This document shows positions 7,948 through 16,539 of a stretch of 64,000 nucleotides of DNA, piece after piece. Both the position numbers and the translations under genes were made by a program. Origin of the DNA: Hyphomonadaceae bacterium (GTDB taxonomy: Bacteria; Pseudomonadota; Alphaproteobacteria; Rhizobiales; Hyphomicrobiaceae); assembly GCA_019747815.1 (NCBI GenBank), contig JAIEQJ010000001.1:62001-126000 (forward strand), read 5' to 3'. The notes under the pieces are model-generated. The model was not told the origin of the DNA. It did not search any database and was given only the letters and a program-made list of their open reading frames with translations. Position 1 is the stretch's first letter. Every line of letters starts with the position of its first letter.

Positions 7948-9318
7948 TCAGCCGGCCCGCTTGATGGCGAAGCTGTTGATATACTCTCTTGGCTTCGACG
8001 GATCGAACGCTTTGCCCATGACTGAGAACGTCTTGGTCGTCGCTGCAGGCGGGGCGAGGCCCGTTTCCTTCATCAGTTTGGCGGCATCGGTCGCGAGGAA
8101 CACCCGCTTGGCGATAGCGGCATAGTCGACATCGTCCTTGAGCTGACCCCACCGCTTCATCTGCGTCATCATCCAGATGGCGAAGCTCTCCCAGGGGAAT
8201 GGATCAAAATCGACGCGCTTGGGGTCGGTCTTCACATTGCCGAGGCCGTCGGCATACGTCCCCGTCAGAACTTGCTCCAGCACTGTAAGCGGTTGATTGA
8301 GATAGTTGGGTGGCGCGATCGCTTCCGCAATCTGCTTGCGGTTCTCCGATTTCGAAGCAAATGCCGTCGCTTCGATGATCGACTTCAACAGCGCCGCATA
8401 GGTGTTCGGCATGTTGGTGATGAATTCGCGGCTGACCGCGAAAGCGCAACAGGGGTGCCCATCCCATATCTCCTTAGAAAGAAGATGCAGGAAACCAACC
8501 CCATCATAGATCGCGCGCTGGCAGATGTTGTCAGGCGCGAGGAAACCGTCGACGTTGTCGGCGCGCAGATTGGCGACCATCTCCGGCGGCGGCACGACGC
8601 GCAGTTGCACGTCGGCATCGGGATCGAGCCCCGCTTCCGCGAGATAATAGCGCAGCAGATAATTGTGCATCGAATGCTCGAAGGGAATGCCGAACTTGAA
8701 GCCCTTCCAATCCTTGGGGTCACGCCGGTCCTTGTGCTTCACGGCAAGCACGATGCCCTGTCCGTTGACGTTCTCGATCGCCGGCGTGGTGAAGGACTGG
8801 GCCGGTGATCCGAGGCCCAGCGTCAGTGCGAGCGGCATCGGCGATAGCATATGGGCTGCGTCATATTCCTTGTTGATGGTCTTGTCGCGGATGACGGCCC
8901 ACCCAGCGGTCTTCACCACTTCGACGTTGAGGCCCTGCTTGGCGTAGAAACCCATCGGCGCCGCCATGATGATGGGCGTGGCGCAGGTGATGGGGATGAA
9001 ACCGACCTTGAGATCCTTTTTCTCCAAGCCGCCGGCTCCTTGCGCGAACACCTCGCTTGCAAATTCGATCGGGAAGGCGGAAGCGATAGCCGCCGCAGCG
9101 GTGCTGACCCCGACGGCCCTTACGAAAGCGCGCCGGGACGGCACATGCGGGAACAAGGCTTGCACGAGCGTCTCCTCCACCACGCGGCGGAGCTGCATTT
9201 CTTTCGCTGGATCGCTGCGGCCCGAGTTGAACGAGAGCATGTGCTCGTTCTCGCTTGCGTGCTGGCCGCAGCAACATCCCTGGCGGGAATTAACCATCGG
9301 TTGTTTGGTTTCGAGCAT
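7948..9318 (-). CDS. Tat-exported CmpA/NrtA-like ABC substrate-binding protein
   Basis: A 456-residue periplasmic binding protein of the nitrate/sulfonate/bicarbonate family (NrtA/CmpA/SsuA fold). The start chosen is the ATG at 9318; an in-frame ATG at 9360 is possible. The N-terminus is long, with a cysteine cluster CCCGQH at 15-20, followed by the Tat-like SRRAFVR (61-67), an alanine-rich stretch and a likely cleavage after FAQ (about 93). The mature part begins with LKVGFIPITCATPIIMA, typical of the family. No permease or ATPase gene lies next to it, so it is an orphan or uses a distant transporter. The rhodanese and acyl-CoA-dehydrogenase-like genes upstream suggest a sulfur-containing ligand; this is inference. 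Confidence 0.8.
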   Translation of the reverse strand: MLETKQPMVNSRQGCCCGQHASENEHMLSFNSGRSDPAKEMQLRRVVEETLVQALFPHVPSRRAFVRAVGVSTAAAAIASAFPIEFASEVFAQGAGGLEKKDLKVGFIPITCATPIIMAAPMGFYAKQGLNVEVVKTAGWAVIRDKTINKEYDAAHMLSPMPLALTLGLGSPAQSFTTPAIENVNGQGIVLAVKHKDRRDPKDWKGFKFGIPFEHSMHNYLLRYYLAEAGLDPDADVQLRVVPPPEMVANLRADNVDGFLAPDNICQRAIYDGVGFLHLLSKEIWDGHPCCAFAVSREFITNMPNTYAALLKSIIEATAFASKSENRKQIAEAIAPPNYLNQPLTVLEQVLTGTYADGLGNVKTDPKRVDFDPFPWESFAIWMMTQMKRWGQLKDDVDYAAIAKRVFLATDAAKLMKETGLAPPAATTKTFSVMGKAFDPSKPREYINSFAIKRAG

Positions 9319-9434
9319 TGCCACCACACTAGATCGGCTTGGATGCCGGGCGGCGCCCAAGGGGCCTCACCGCTCGGCTGTTCTGAGGTTCGAAATGACA
9401 GTAGGGATACTGTCGGCTAGTCCCACATCTACCG

Positions 9435-10289
9435 TCAGTAGGGGCGGCCTTCCTCGATCGGTAACGATGGATCGCGCGACCATTCGTTCCAGGAGCCGAA
9501 ATACATGCGCACGTCTTTCACGCCGGCTTCCTTGAGCGCCAGATAGGTATTGGACGCGCGCGCGCCCTTGAAGCAGTAGAGATAGACGGGCGTCTCGGGT
9601 GTGACGCCGACGGTTGCGCACTCGGCCATGATCTCTTCCGGAGCCTTGAGACGCGTGCCGTCCGGAGTAGGCTTCATCATGCGATACCATTCGAGCCAGC
9701 GCGCGCCGGGAATGCGGCCTTTGCGCGGACAGAAGTCCTTGCCGTAGGGCGAGGAACTCGTCCCGACCCATTCGTCCACGTCGCGCACGTCGAGCTTGAC
9801 GATACCGGGGTTCTCCAGCGAAGCCAGCATGGTCTTGGCATCGATCATGATATCGCCGGCCTTGGCATCGATAGGAAACGTCTTCATGGCCGGAACTTTT
9901 ACGGCAGTCGAAAGCGGGCGCCCTTCGGCGGTCCATGCGGCGATGCCGCCGTGCAGCACCTTGATCTTCGGATAGCCGAGAAACGACAGCATGAAGTAGC
10001 CCCGGCAGGATTGTCCGAACCCCGTATTCATGGACTGCTCGTAGACCACCGCCGTTTCCTTGCCGGAGAGGCCGGCCGCTCCGAATGCATCGGCGAATTT
10101 GCCCTTCAGCTGCGCCATGCCCTCGGGCGAGGAGGTGGCGAGATAGGTGAATATGTCGTGGATGTTGACGGCATCGGGGATGTGCCCTGCCGCGTAGCTC
10201 TTAGGATCACGGGTGTCGATCAGCACCGTGGGCTCGCTGCCGATCAGCGTTGAAAGCTCTTCCGGAGTAATCAGAACCTGGGACGCCAT
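9435..10289 (-). CDS. Two-domain rhodanese (thiosulfate/3-mercaptopyruvate sulfurtransferase)
   Basis: A 284-residue tandem rhodanese. The start at 10289 is preceded by AGGAGA at good spacing. The N-terminal domain (about 5-130) keeps DTRDPKSYAAGHIPDA but has no cysteine at the active-site loop (VYEQSMNTG, 83-90), as expected for the inactive domain. The C-terminal domain has LDVRDVDEW (166-174) and the active-site C239 in CFKGAR, which takes up the sulfane sulfur. It transfers sulfur from thiosulfate or mercaptopyruvate to a thiophile, in the cytoplasm. It lies 58 bases downstream of the acyl-CoA-dehydrogenase-like gene and upstream of the binding protein, probably in one operon. Confidence 0.87.
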   Translation of the reverse strand: MASQVLITPEELSTLIGSEPTVLIDTRDPKSYAAGHIPDAVNIHDIFTYLATSSPEGMAQLKGKFADAFGAAGLSGKETAVVYEQSMNTGFGQSCRGYFMLSFLGYPKIKVLHGGIAAWTAEGRPLSTAVKVPAMKTFPIDAKAGDIMIDAKTMLASLENPGIVKLDVRDVDEWVGTSSSPYGKDFCPRKGRIPGARWLEWYRMMKPTPDGTRLKAPEEIMAECATVGVTPETPVYLYCFKGARASNTYLALKEAGVKDVRMYFGSWNEWSRDPSLPIEEGRPY

Positions 10290-10347
10290 GACGATGTCTC
10301 CTGCCAAAGTTGCTCAGGGCACCAGCCGGTCGCTTCCTCCTGCAACG

Positions 10348-11484
10348 TCAGCAGTTCATTTCTGCCAACATTTTTTTCAGTTGCTTGGTGGCGGGTGTGA
10401 CGATCGCCACGAAATAGGCTTCGCGCAGCCGGCGCTGGACACGGCTGGCCATGACGTAACCCCGCGCGCCTGAGTGCAGCATGGCAGCGTGTGCCGCGCG
10501 CACTGCTGTTTCTCCGACGAGCAGCCGCAAGGTGACCACGCGGCGCCAATACTGGGGCGAGGGGTCGAACGGCGTGAGTGCGAGGGCGGTAATCTCGGCT
10601 TCCATCGCCGCCAGCGTCTCGGCCAGGTCTTCCGGCTGGTCATCGAGGAACTTGTTGATGTGACCGAGACTCGGCTGCACGCGGCGCATCAGATCGATGC
10701 AATCCCGGATCACGCCCAGCCCCATGCCCGTCTGCAACAGGACGAAGCCGGCGCGGATTTTCTTCAGATAGCCGTCGACCGGATCGCTTAGAACCTTGGC
10801 GTCCGGCACGAACGCATCGCGGAACTGCACGGAGTAGGTTGCGGTTCCGTCCAGTGCCACGAAGCCAGGGCAGGCCTGAATGCTCACGCCATCTGTGGCG
10901 CAATCGGCGATAAACATCACCCGGCGCGACGGCTCGCCTTCGACCTCGAAGACCGTGCCGAACACATGGTCGGGTCCGAGGTTCGATACCCACGGCAGCG
11001 CGCCACGTACAGCGTAGCCGCCAGGCACACGCTTGCCTTTGAGCTTCAGCTGCTCGATTCCGAAGAATGTCTTCATCGGGTTCGACAGTCCGGTCCCGCC
11101 AAGCTGACTGCCGTCAGCAACACGCGATAGATAGCGGGAGCGGACTGCATCGTTCTCGGAATTGGCGAGGTACCAGGCGAGCGTGCTCTGGCACCACATC
11201 AGGAAACCCGTCGACAGACACGATTGCGAGGCGATCGCCGATGCCTCGATCGCCGTTGTGAGGTTGGCAGCCGCCGGCGCAGGTTTGAGCGGCAGGTGCG
11301 TCCTGTAGGCGCCAGCGGCGCCCAGCGCCCGCAGCACATCACGCGGATAGAGGCCGTTTTGATCGATGTCGTTGACGATGGGCGCGAGCTGGGAACGGAC
11401 GATGCCGCGAACCGCCTCGAGCACGCCAGCCTCGCCGCACGCTTCCGCGGCAGGAACCGCGACCATCGATGCCGACGCACCCAT
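10348..11484 (-). CDS. Acyl-CoA dehydrogenase-family flavoprotein
   Basis: A 378-residue protein with the acyl-CoA dehydrogenase fold. The start at 11484 has GGAGGT five bases upstream. The FAD-binding middle domain is seen in GGTGLSNPMKTF and in GYAVRGALPWVSNLG, but the classic catalytic-glutamate motif near the C-terminus is missing; the end is HSGARGYVMASRVQRRLREAYF. This divergent type is closer to the flavin-dependent oxygenase-like members (SfnB/DszC branch) than to fatty-acid enzymes. With a rhodanese and an SsuA/NrtA-type binding protein downstream, a role in oxidising an organosulfur compound is plausible but unproven. It lies 62 bases downstream of the OsmC gene. Confidence 0.75.
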   Translation of the reverse strand: MGASASMVAVPAAEACGEAGVLEAVRGIVRSQLAPIVNDIDQNGLYPRDVLRALGAAGAYRTHLPLKPAPAAANLTTAIEASAIASQSCLSTGFLMWCQSTLAWYLANSENDAVRSRYLSRVADGSQLGGTGLSNPMKTFFGIEQLKLKGKRVPGGYAVRGALPWVSNLGPDHVFGTVFEVEGEPSRRVMFIADCATDGVSIQACPGFVALDGTATYSVQFRDAFVPDAKVLSDPVDGYLKKIRAGFVLLQTGMGLGVIRDCIDLMRRVQPSLGHINKFLDDQPEDLAETLAAMEAEITALALTPFDPSPQYWRRVVTLRLLVGETAVRAAHAAMLHSGARGYVMASRVQRRLREAYFVAIVTPATKQLKKMLAEMNC

Positions 11485-11546
11485 TGCAGACCTCCTGCGG
11501 GCCAACAGGCCTTGCCAACCCGACGTGACGATGCCTCCAAGCGTTC

Positions 11547-12113
11547 TCACGCCGGCTTGACCACGAGGTTCACGGGGCGGATGAAGGTATTGGCGACCGG
11601 CGACCATTTCGTCACGTGCGCGACGAGTGCATCGACCTCGGGCTTGGGCCCGTCGCAATCAAGCAGCACGCGAACGCGCACATCGGTGAAGCCGACGGGT
11701 TTCTCGCTGGTGTCGCCCGTGCCCCAGACCGCCGTGATGTTGAGATCGCCTTCCAGTTCGAGTTCGAGCTTGTTCACCTTCCAGCCGCGATGCACGGCGT
11801 TGGCGTGCAGCCCCACGGCGAGGCACGAGCCAAGTGCCGCCAGCGAGGCTTCCGATGGATTGGGCGCCGTGTCGTCACCGAGAAGGCCCGGCGGCTCGTC
11901 CACGATGTAAGGGGCAAGGTTGCGGATGTAGTTGGCGTGGCGGAACTTGCCTTCGGCCACCGTCCGGCACTTCAAGGTTCGTATGGCCTTGGGATTGGCC
12001 TTGGCAGTCTCGATCAGTTTTTCCAGGCCGACTTTATCGATGGGGGCCAATCCATCGCTCTCCGGAGCCAGACATCCCGTCAAAACAATGGTTTGCATGG
12101 GGTTGTTCGACAT
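11547..12113 (-). CDS. OsmC-family protein with one conserved cysteine
   Basis: A 188-residue OsmC/Ohr-fold protein, a family of thiol peroxidases and related enzymes. The start at 12113 has CAGGAG upstream. The peroxidatic-type cysteine is C97 in SLAALGSCLAV, at the end of the central helix. The second conserved cysteine of Ohr/OsmC, normally in a CPV motif, is replaced: here S171-P-V-A-N. A Cys-Cys catalytic cycle is therefore not possible without another partner thiol. It is the first gene of the short minus-strand operon that runs to 7948 and is divergent from a TetR regulator. It may protect against peroxides or act on thiol compounds. Confidence 0.82.
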   Translation of the reverse strand: MSNNPMQTIVLTGCLAPESDGLAPIDKVGLEKLIETAKANPKAIRTLKCRTVAEGKFRHANYIRNLAPYIVDEPPGLLGDDTAPNPSEASLAALGSCLAVGLHANAVHRGWKVNKLELELEGDLNITAVWGTGDTSEKPVGFTDVRVRVLLDCDGPKPEVDALVAHVTKWSPVANTFIRPVNLVVKPA

Positions 12114-12272
12114 GCTCTACTCCTGGCTACCTACCGGTCTGTTTCCATCCATTAAGCAAGCCATGTGCCAGATCGAAAAATGCCGGAGAGTTGCGGAAAC
12201 GGGTGACCCACGGCGTGTGCTGAGTGAAAGGCGTGGGCGCTGGAGCGGGCAGTTTGCACCGTGGACTGCCTG

Positions 12273-12294
12273 CCAAACGACCAACGAGGTTTGG
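12273..12294. promoter_or_regulatory. Inverted repeat between divergent OsmC and TetR genes
   Basis: CCAAAC, ten bases, GTTTGG. The repeat lies 45 bases before the TetR start and about 160 bases before the OsmC start. Its place fits an operator bound by the TetR protein, but the arms are only six bases. Confidence 0.3.
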
Positions 12295-12338
12295 AGCCTC
12301 GCTTGCCAACAGCGGGCCGGAGGCTGTAGCCAACGCAA

Positions 12339-12992
12339 ATGAGCGAGAACCCGTCATCCGGTGGCTTGGAAAGCATGCACGGCGCGACCGCCGTCTCTGC
12401 TGCTGTGCTCGCCGATCCACAAACTGTTTCGCCGCGTGACCGGCTGCTCGATGCCGCCACGCAGCTCTTCTGCCTTCACGGCATCAACGCGACAGGCGTG
12501 GATGCTATCGTCGCCAAGGCGGGAACGGCAAAAACCACGCTCTACAAAATATTCGGCTCCAAGCATCAGCTGATCGAAGCGTTCCTCGACCGCGAGGGCG
12601 AACGCTGGCGCCGATGGTTTTTTGCTTCCGTCGATGCCCTTCCGGGCAGCGCGAGCGAGCGCCTCGTAGGCGTGTTCGACGTTTTGCAGGTCTGGTTTGC
12701 GGATGATGATTTTTCCGGATGCCCCTTCATCAATGCGGTCGGGGAGCACGACAAATCCGATCCGAGGCTGCGCGCGCTGGCGCTTCAGCACAAATCGGCG
12801 GTGGACGCTTATCTGATGCAGATCGCTCAGGCGGCCGACCTACCCGATCCGGCTGCGCTCATCAACGAACTCGGCATTCTCATGGATGGCGCCATTGTCG
12901 CCGCAATGATCTCCCGGCGACCTGAAGTTGCGATGGCTGCGAAACGGACGTTCGCGGTCGTCCTGCGGGTGCACCAGAGAGAAGCAGCATGA
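12339..12992 (+). CDS. TetR-family transcriptional regulator
   Basis: A 217-residue regulator. The N-terminal helix-turn-helix lies at about 51-71 (TGVDAIVAKAGTAKTTLYKIF), preceded by RLLDAATQLFCLHG. The ligand domain includes WFADDDFSGCPFINAVGEHDKSDPR, a pattern seen in a common alphaproteobacterial TetR subgroup with an FxGCPF segment. It is transcribed away from the OsmC operon, with a 225-base shared upstream region holding a short inverted repeat, so it probably represses that operon and itself. The start at 12339 (MSENP) could instead be a later ATG (M13). It converges with the CitE-like gene at 13271; 278 bases between them show nothing recognisable. Confidence 0.85.
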   Translation: MSENPSSGGLESMHGATAVSAAVLADPQTVSPRDRLLDAATQLFCLHGINATGVDAIVAKAGTAKTTLYKIFGSKHQLIEAFLDREGERWRRWFFASVDALPGSASERLVGVFDVLQVWFADDDFSGCPFINAVGEHDKSDPRLRALALQHKSAVDAYLMQIAQAADLPDPAALINELGILMDGAIVAAMISRRPEVAMAAKRTFAVVLRVHQREAA

Positions 12993-13270
12993 CCCAGGAG
13001 TCATGCGCCGTGATCGATGCTGATGATGATCAATAAAGGAGAGGACTTCGAAGCCCAGCCCACCTTCCAGGCCCCCATTTGTCATCAGTGAATCACGCTT
13101 CGCAGATTGCAGCAACCGACTTCTGCAACAAAATCTGCCGTAAGCTGCCATCGGATCGATGTGGCTGCGCGCTGAGCGTTGCACTTGCGACGGTTTGATA
13201 CCTTCGCCTATGCGGTATTTGTGGCTGCAATTTCCCCCGCTCCTGCCTCGGTTAGGGATCGACCACGCTG

Positions 13271-14107
13271 TCACGGGCTGGAGCCGAGTATGCGACGCGC
13301 CCGTGCGAGGTGAGGAGCGTCAACCATCTCCCCATCAACAACCCCTATTCCGGTTCCCGAACCGGCCATTGCGGCGAACACGGCCCTCGCCCATACTTGT
13401 TCGCTTTCGCTCGGGTGGAAAACATTGTTGATGACCCCTACCTGCGCTGGGTGAATGGCGGCCTTGGCATCGAAGCCGTCGCGACGTGCTAGAGCGGCCT
13501 CCTCCCGCAAATCGCTCAAGTTGCGGAAATCGGTTGAAACAGCATCGATGGCGAGAACGCCGGCACCGCGCGCCGCCAATAGGCAAAGATCGCGGGCAAG
13601 GCGGAACGGGCCAGCATAACTACCATCAGGCATTCGGTTGGCCGTCGCTCCGAGGTCAGCGGCCAGATCCTCCGCGCCCCACAGCATGCCTTTCAACCGG
13701 GGATGACGCCAATCGGTCGACGTTAGCGACAGGACCGAGGTAACAGTTTCCGTGGCGATGGCCAAAATACCCGTGCGGTCGCATCCGCTTCCCAGAAGCC
13801 TTGCGAGTGCATCGATGTCACCAGGGCCTTCGGTCTTCGGCAACATGACGTAGTCAGGGCTCAGCGCGCGGATCAGTTCGACGTCGGAGCTGCACCACGC
13901 GGTTTTGAGGCCGTTGATGCGGATGGCCGTCGCGGGACCGCTCTCGCTGCGGGATGCAAGCTCTTGCCGCAAGACTTCTCGCGCCTCAGCCTTGGCGTCG
14001 GGTTGGACGGCGTCCTCCAGATCGTAAATGACGACATCCGCACCGCTGGCACGTGCTTTTGCGCACATGGGAGGAACGTTCGCTGGTACAAACAAGAATG
14101 AACGCAT
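13271..14107 (-). CDS. HpcH/HpaI (CitE-like) CoA-ester lyase
   Basis: A 278-residue TIM-barrel lyase of the citrate lyase beta/malyl-CoA lyase family. Visible motifs are YDLEDAV (28-34), the CoA-site RIN (63-65), and the Mg-binding WGAEDLAADLG (143-153). Such enzymes cleave beta-hydroxyacyl-CoA esters such as malyl-CoA or citramalyl-CoA by retro-Claisen reaction. It is the last gene of the long operon 1, two bases after the MaoC gene. Following a carboxylase and a hydratase, it is the expected C-C bond-breaking step, taking the place that HMG-CoA lyase holds in leucine degradation. The exact substrate is inferred only. Confidence 0.85.
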   Translation of the reverse strand: MRSFLFVPANVPPMCAKARASGADVVIYDLEDAVQPDAKAEAREVLRQELASRSESGPATAIRINGLKTAWCSSDVELIRALSPDYVMLPKTEGPGDIDALARLLGSGCDRTGILAIATETVTSVLSLTSTDWRHPRLKGMLWGAEDLAADLGATANRMPDGSYAGPFRLARDLCLLAARGAGVLAIDAVSTDFRNLSDLREEAALARRDGFDAKAAIHPAQVGVINNVFHPSESEQVWARAVFAAMAGSGTGIGVVDGEMVDAPHLARARRILGSSP

Positions 14108-14108
14108 C

Positions 14109-14567
14109 CTACTCGGCCCGCGGTTGCATTCGCATCAATGCCTGCCGGTCGCAAACGCCACATACCACGCCATTCTGATTGAGCGCCTCATGGCGGAGAG
14201 TAACGATCCCTTCTCCCGGGCGGGACTTGCTTTCGCGCTTGGCGAGCACGTAAGTACGCACACGGATTGTGTCCCCCTCAAACAGCGGGTGCGGGAACTT
14301 GACGTCGGTCATGCCGAGATTGGCGATTGTGGTGCCGAATGTCGTGTCGTTGACCGACATGCCGACCATCAAACCCAGCGTGAGCAGGCTGTTGACGAGC
14401 GGTTTCTTCCAGAAGCTGTTGGCCGCCGCCACGTTGTCGATATGCACTGGCTGCGTGTTCATGGTGAGCAGCGAGAACCACTTGTTGTCTGTCTCGGTGA
14501 TGGTGCGGGTCCATTCATGCTCGAACACCCGCCCCACCTCGAACTCCTCAAACCACAGTCCAGCCAT
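14109..14567 (-). CDS. MaoC-like (hot-dog) enoyl-CoA hydratase
   Basis: A 152-residue MaoC dehydratase. The N-terminal FEEFEVGRVFEHEWTRTITETDN and the segment SLLTMNTQPVHIDNVAAANS contain the hydratase-2 pattern; the D/H pair normally used for water addition corresponds to N58-x-x-P-V-H region. LVNSLLTLGLMVGMSVND and FEGDTIRVRTYVL complete the hot-dog fold. It hydrates an enoyl-CoA. It ends two bases before the CitE-like lyase start and begins two bases after the biotin carboxylase stop, so it is tightly coupled to both. In context it likely hydrates the carboxylated enoyl-CoA, as mesaconyl- and itaconyl-CoA hydratases of this fold do. Confidence 0.85.
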   Translation of the reverse strand: MAGLWFEEFEVGRVFEHEWTRTITETDNKWFSLLTMNTQPVHIDNVAAANSFWKKPLVNSLLTLGLMVGMSVNDTTFGTTIANLGMTDVKFPHPLFEGDTIRVRTYVLAKRESKSRPGEGIVTLRHEALNQNGVVCGVCDRQALMRMQPRAE

Positions 14568-14569
14568 GG

Positions 14570-16537
14570 CTATTTCCTTTCTTTTGGGATGATCTCGATC
14601 AGTGTGGCTCCGGCCGCCACAGCCTCGCCGATGGCGTGGAGAACTTTGCCGACCCTCCCGTCAGCAGGAGATTGGAGAGTATGGACAAGTTTCATTGCCT
14701 CGAGCTGAATGAGGTTGTCGCCTTTGCGAACGGAAGCGCCAAGGCTTGTGAACAAGCCAGTCACGACGCCGGGTAATGGAGTAACAAGTCGAGTTTCGCC
14801 TTCGGCCTTGCTTTCGATTGCGGAGAGTTTTGCGATGGATAGACCTATGCTCGCGTCAAGCGTGAGCCCCCCCTGAGCAACCATGACCCGATTGCCCTCA
14901 ACCGCAGTGATGGTCTCATCATTGGATAAGGGCCAAGTTTGATCGCCAATTCGTGCGGCAAACCCCGCGTGTGTCCGCAGAACCGTAACGGTCCGCTCGC
15001 TCTGATCATTCGCAACAGTAAGCTCAACCTGTGCCGGACGGCGCCTGCCCATGACTCGGAAGCCGATGCTTTGCTGCCAAAGTGCAGTGGCGTCTGGCGT
15101 CTGGGCCTCTATCCACGCCAGCGCGGCTGCAGCGGCGAGCCGGTCGACCGCGTCCGCAGGGGCAGACCAGCCGCGCGGAAATTCGGTCGCGAGAAACGCG
15201 GTCGTTAGCTGCCCGGCGGTGAAGGCGGGGCGGGCGATGCAGGCCCGGAGCATGCCGATATTGGTGGCCACTCCTAGAATAGATAAATGGGCCAGCGCCG
15301 CGTCGAGCTTATCGACAGCGGCTTGTCGGTTGTCACCGTAGGCGATCAGCTTAGCCACCATGCTGTCGTAGTGAATGCCAATCTCGGAACCACCTGCGAT
15401 GCCCGTGTCAAAGCGGGCACCGGTAGGGGCCGCGAGATGCGTGATCCGTCCAATCGCTGGTTGAAAATCTTGCTCTGGTCGCTCCGCCGCAATCCGAGCC
15501 TCGATGGCATGGCCTCTCCTGCGAATCTCATTCTGGCCAGCGGGAAGCGACAAGCCTGCCGCCACGCGAAGCTGCCATTCGACGAGATCGACACCGGTAA
15601 TCGCTTCGGTCACAGGATGCTCGACTTGGAGCCGGGTATTCATTTCTAGGAAATATGGCTCGTCGGAACCGGCTTCCATCACGAACTCGACGGTGCCGGC
15701 CGATGTGTAGCCGATCGCTTTGCCGAGCTGCAGCGCGTGGGCATACAATTTTTGTCGGACCGCCTCTGGCAGATTGGGTGCAGGCGCTTCCTCGAAAACC
15801 TTTTGATTGTTTCGCTGTACCGAGCAGTCTCGCTCAAACAGATGAACGAGATTACTGTGCGCGTCGCCAACCAGCTGAACTTCTAAGTGGCGCGGTTTAG
15901 CAATGAGCTTTTCAAGAAGCACGGAGTCATCGCCAAACGCCGAAGCCGCTTCGCTTCGCGCGGCGCTAAGCCGAGCGACAAGTTCGCCTTCCTTATCGAC
16001 GCGCCGCATGCCGCGCCCTCCGCCACCGTGCGCTGCTTTGATCAATACGGGGAAGCCGATCCGTCTTGCCTCCCTGGTAAGCCGCGCCGGCGACTGATCA
16101 TCGCCGTGATAGCCAGGCACCGTAGGCACGCCCGCGGCCTGCGCGACTTTTTTGGCTTCGATCTTGGAGCCCATCGCTGCGATGGCCTCGGCTGAAGGGC
16201 CGATGTAGATCAAGCCTGCCTCACGGCAGGCGCGCGCAAAGGCGGCGTTTTCCGAAAGAAAGCCGTATCCCGGATGGATAGCGTCGGCGCCGGTCCTGCG
16301 AGCGGCGTCGAGGATCGCCCCGATGCTAAGATAGCTTTGTGCGGCTGGCGCTGGGCCAATACGCGCAGTCTCGTCTGCTGAGCGCACATGCAGCGCTGCC
16401 GCGTCGACATCCGAGTAAACTGCGATGGTCCAAATGCCCAGACGGCGGCACGTCCGAATAATGCGGCATGCGATCTCGCCTCGATTGGCGATGAGAACAC
16501 GGCGGATGGGATGCGGGGCGGTGGCGAATTGGCTCAT
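14570..16537 (-). CDS. Acyl-CoA carboxylase biotin subunit (BC-BCCP)
   Basis: A 655-residue alpha subunit combining biotin carboxylase and biotin carrier. The start at 16537 overlaps the end region of the carboxyltransferase gene. RVLIANRGEIACRII (13-27) opens the BC domain, the ATP-grasp loop is GGGGRGM (171-177), EMNTRLQVEHPVTE is the substrate/metal block, and the C-terminal biotinyl site is EAMK with K616, followed by the usual ADG. It carboxylates biotin with bicarbonate and ATP. Layout matches methylcrotonyl-, geranyl- and propionyl-CoA carboxylase alpha subunits. The CT partner is the gene just upstream. Together with acyl-CoA dehydrogenase, MaoC and CitE it forms a carboxylating degradation route. 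Confidence 0.9.
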   Translation of the reverse strand: MSQFATAPHPIRRVLIANRGEIACRIIRTCRRLGIWTIAVYSDVDAAALHVRSADETARIGPAPAAQSYLSIGAILDAARRTGADAIHPGYGFLSENAAFARACREAGLIYIGPSAEAIAAMGSKIEAKKVAQAAGVPTVPGYHGDDQSPARLTREARRIGFPVLIKAAHGGGGRGMRRVDKEGELVARLSAARSEAASAFGDDSVLLEKLIAKPRHLEVQLVGDAHSNLVHLFERDCSVQRNNQKVFEEAPAPNLPEAVRQKLYAHALQLGKAIGYTSAGTVEFVMEAGSDEPYFLEMNTRLQVEHPVTEAITGVDLVEWQLRVAAGLSLPAGQNEIRRRGHAIEARIAAERPEQDFQPAIGRITHLAAPTGARFDTGIAGGSEIGIHYDSMVAKLIAYGDNRQAAVDKLDAALAHLSILGVATNIGMLRACIARPAFTAGQLTTAFLATEFPRGWSAPADAVDRLAAAAALAWIEAQTPDATALWQQSIGFRVMGRRRPAQVELTVANDQSERTVTVLRTHAGFAARIGDQTWPLSNDETITAVEGNRVMVAQGGLTLDASIGLSIAKLSAIESKAEGETRLVTPLPGVVTGLFTSLGASVRKGDNLIQLEAMKLVHTLQSPADGRVGKVLHAIGEAVAAGATLIEIIPKERK

Positions 16538-16539
16538 TT

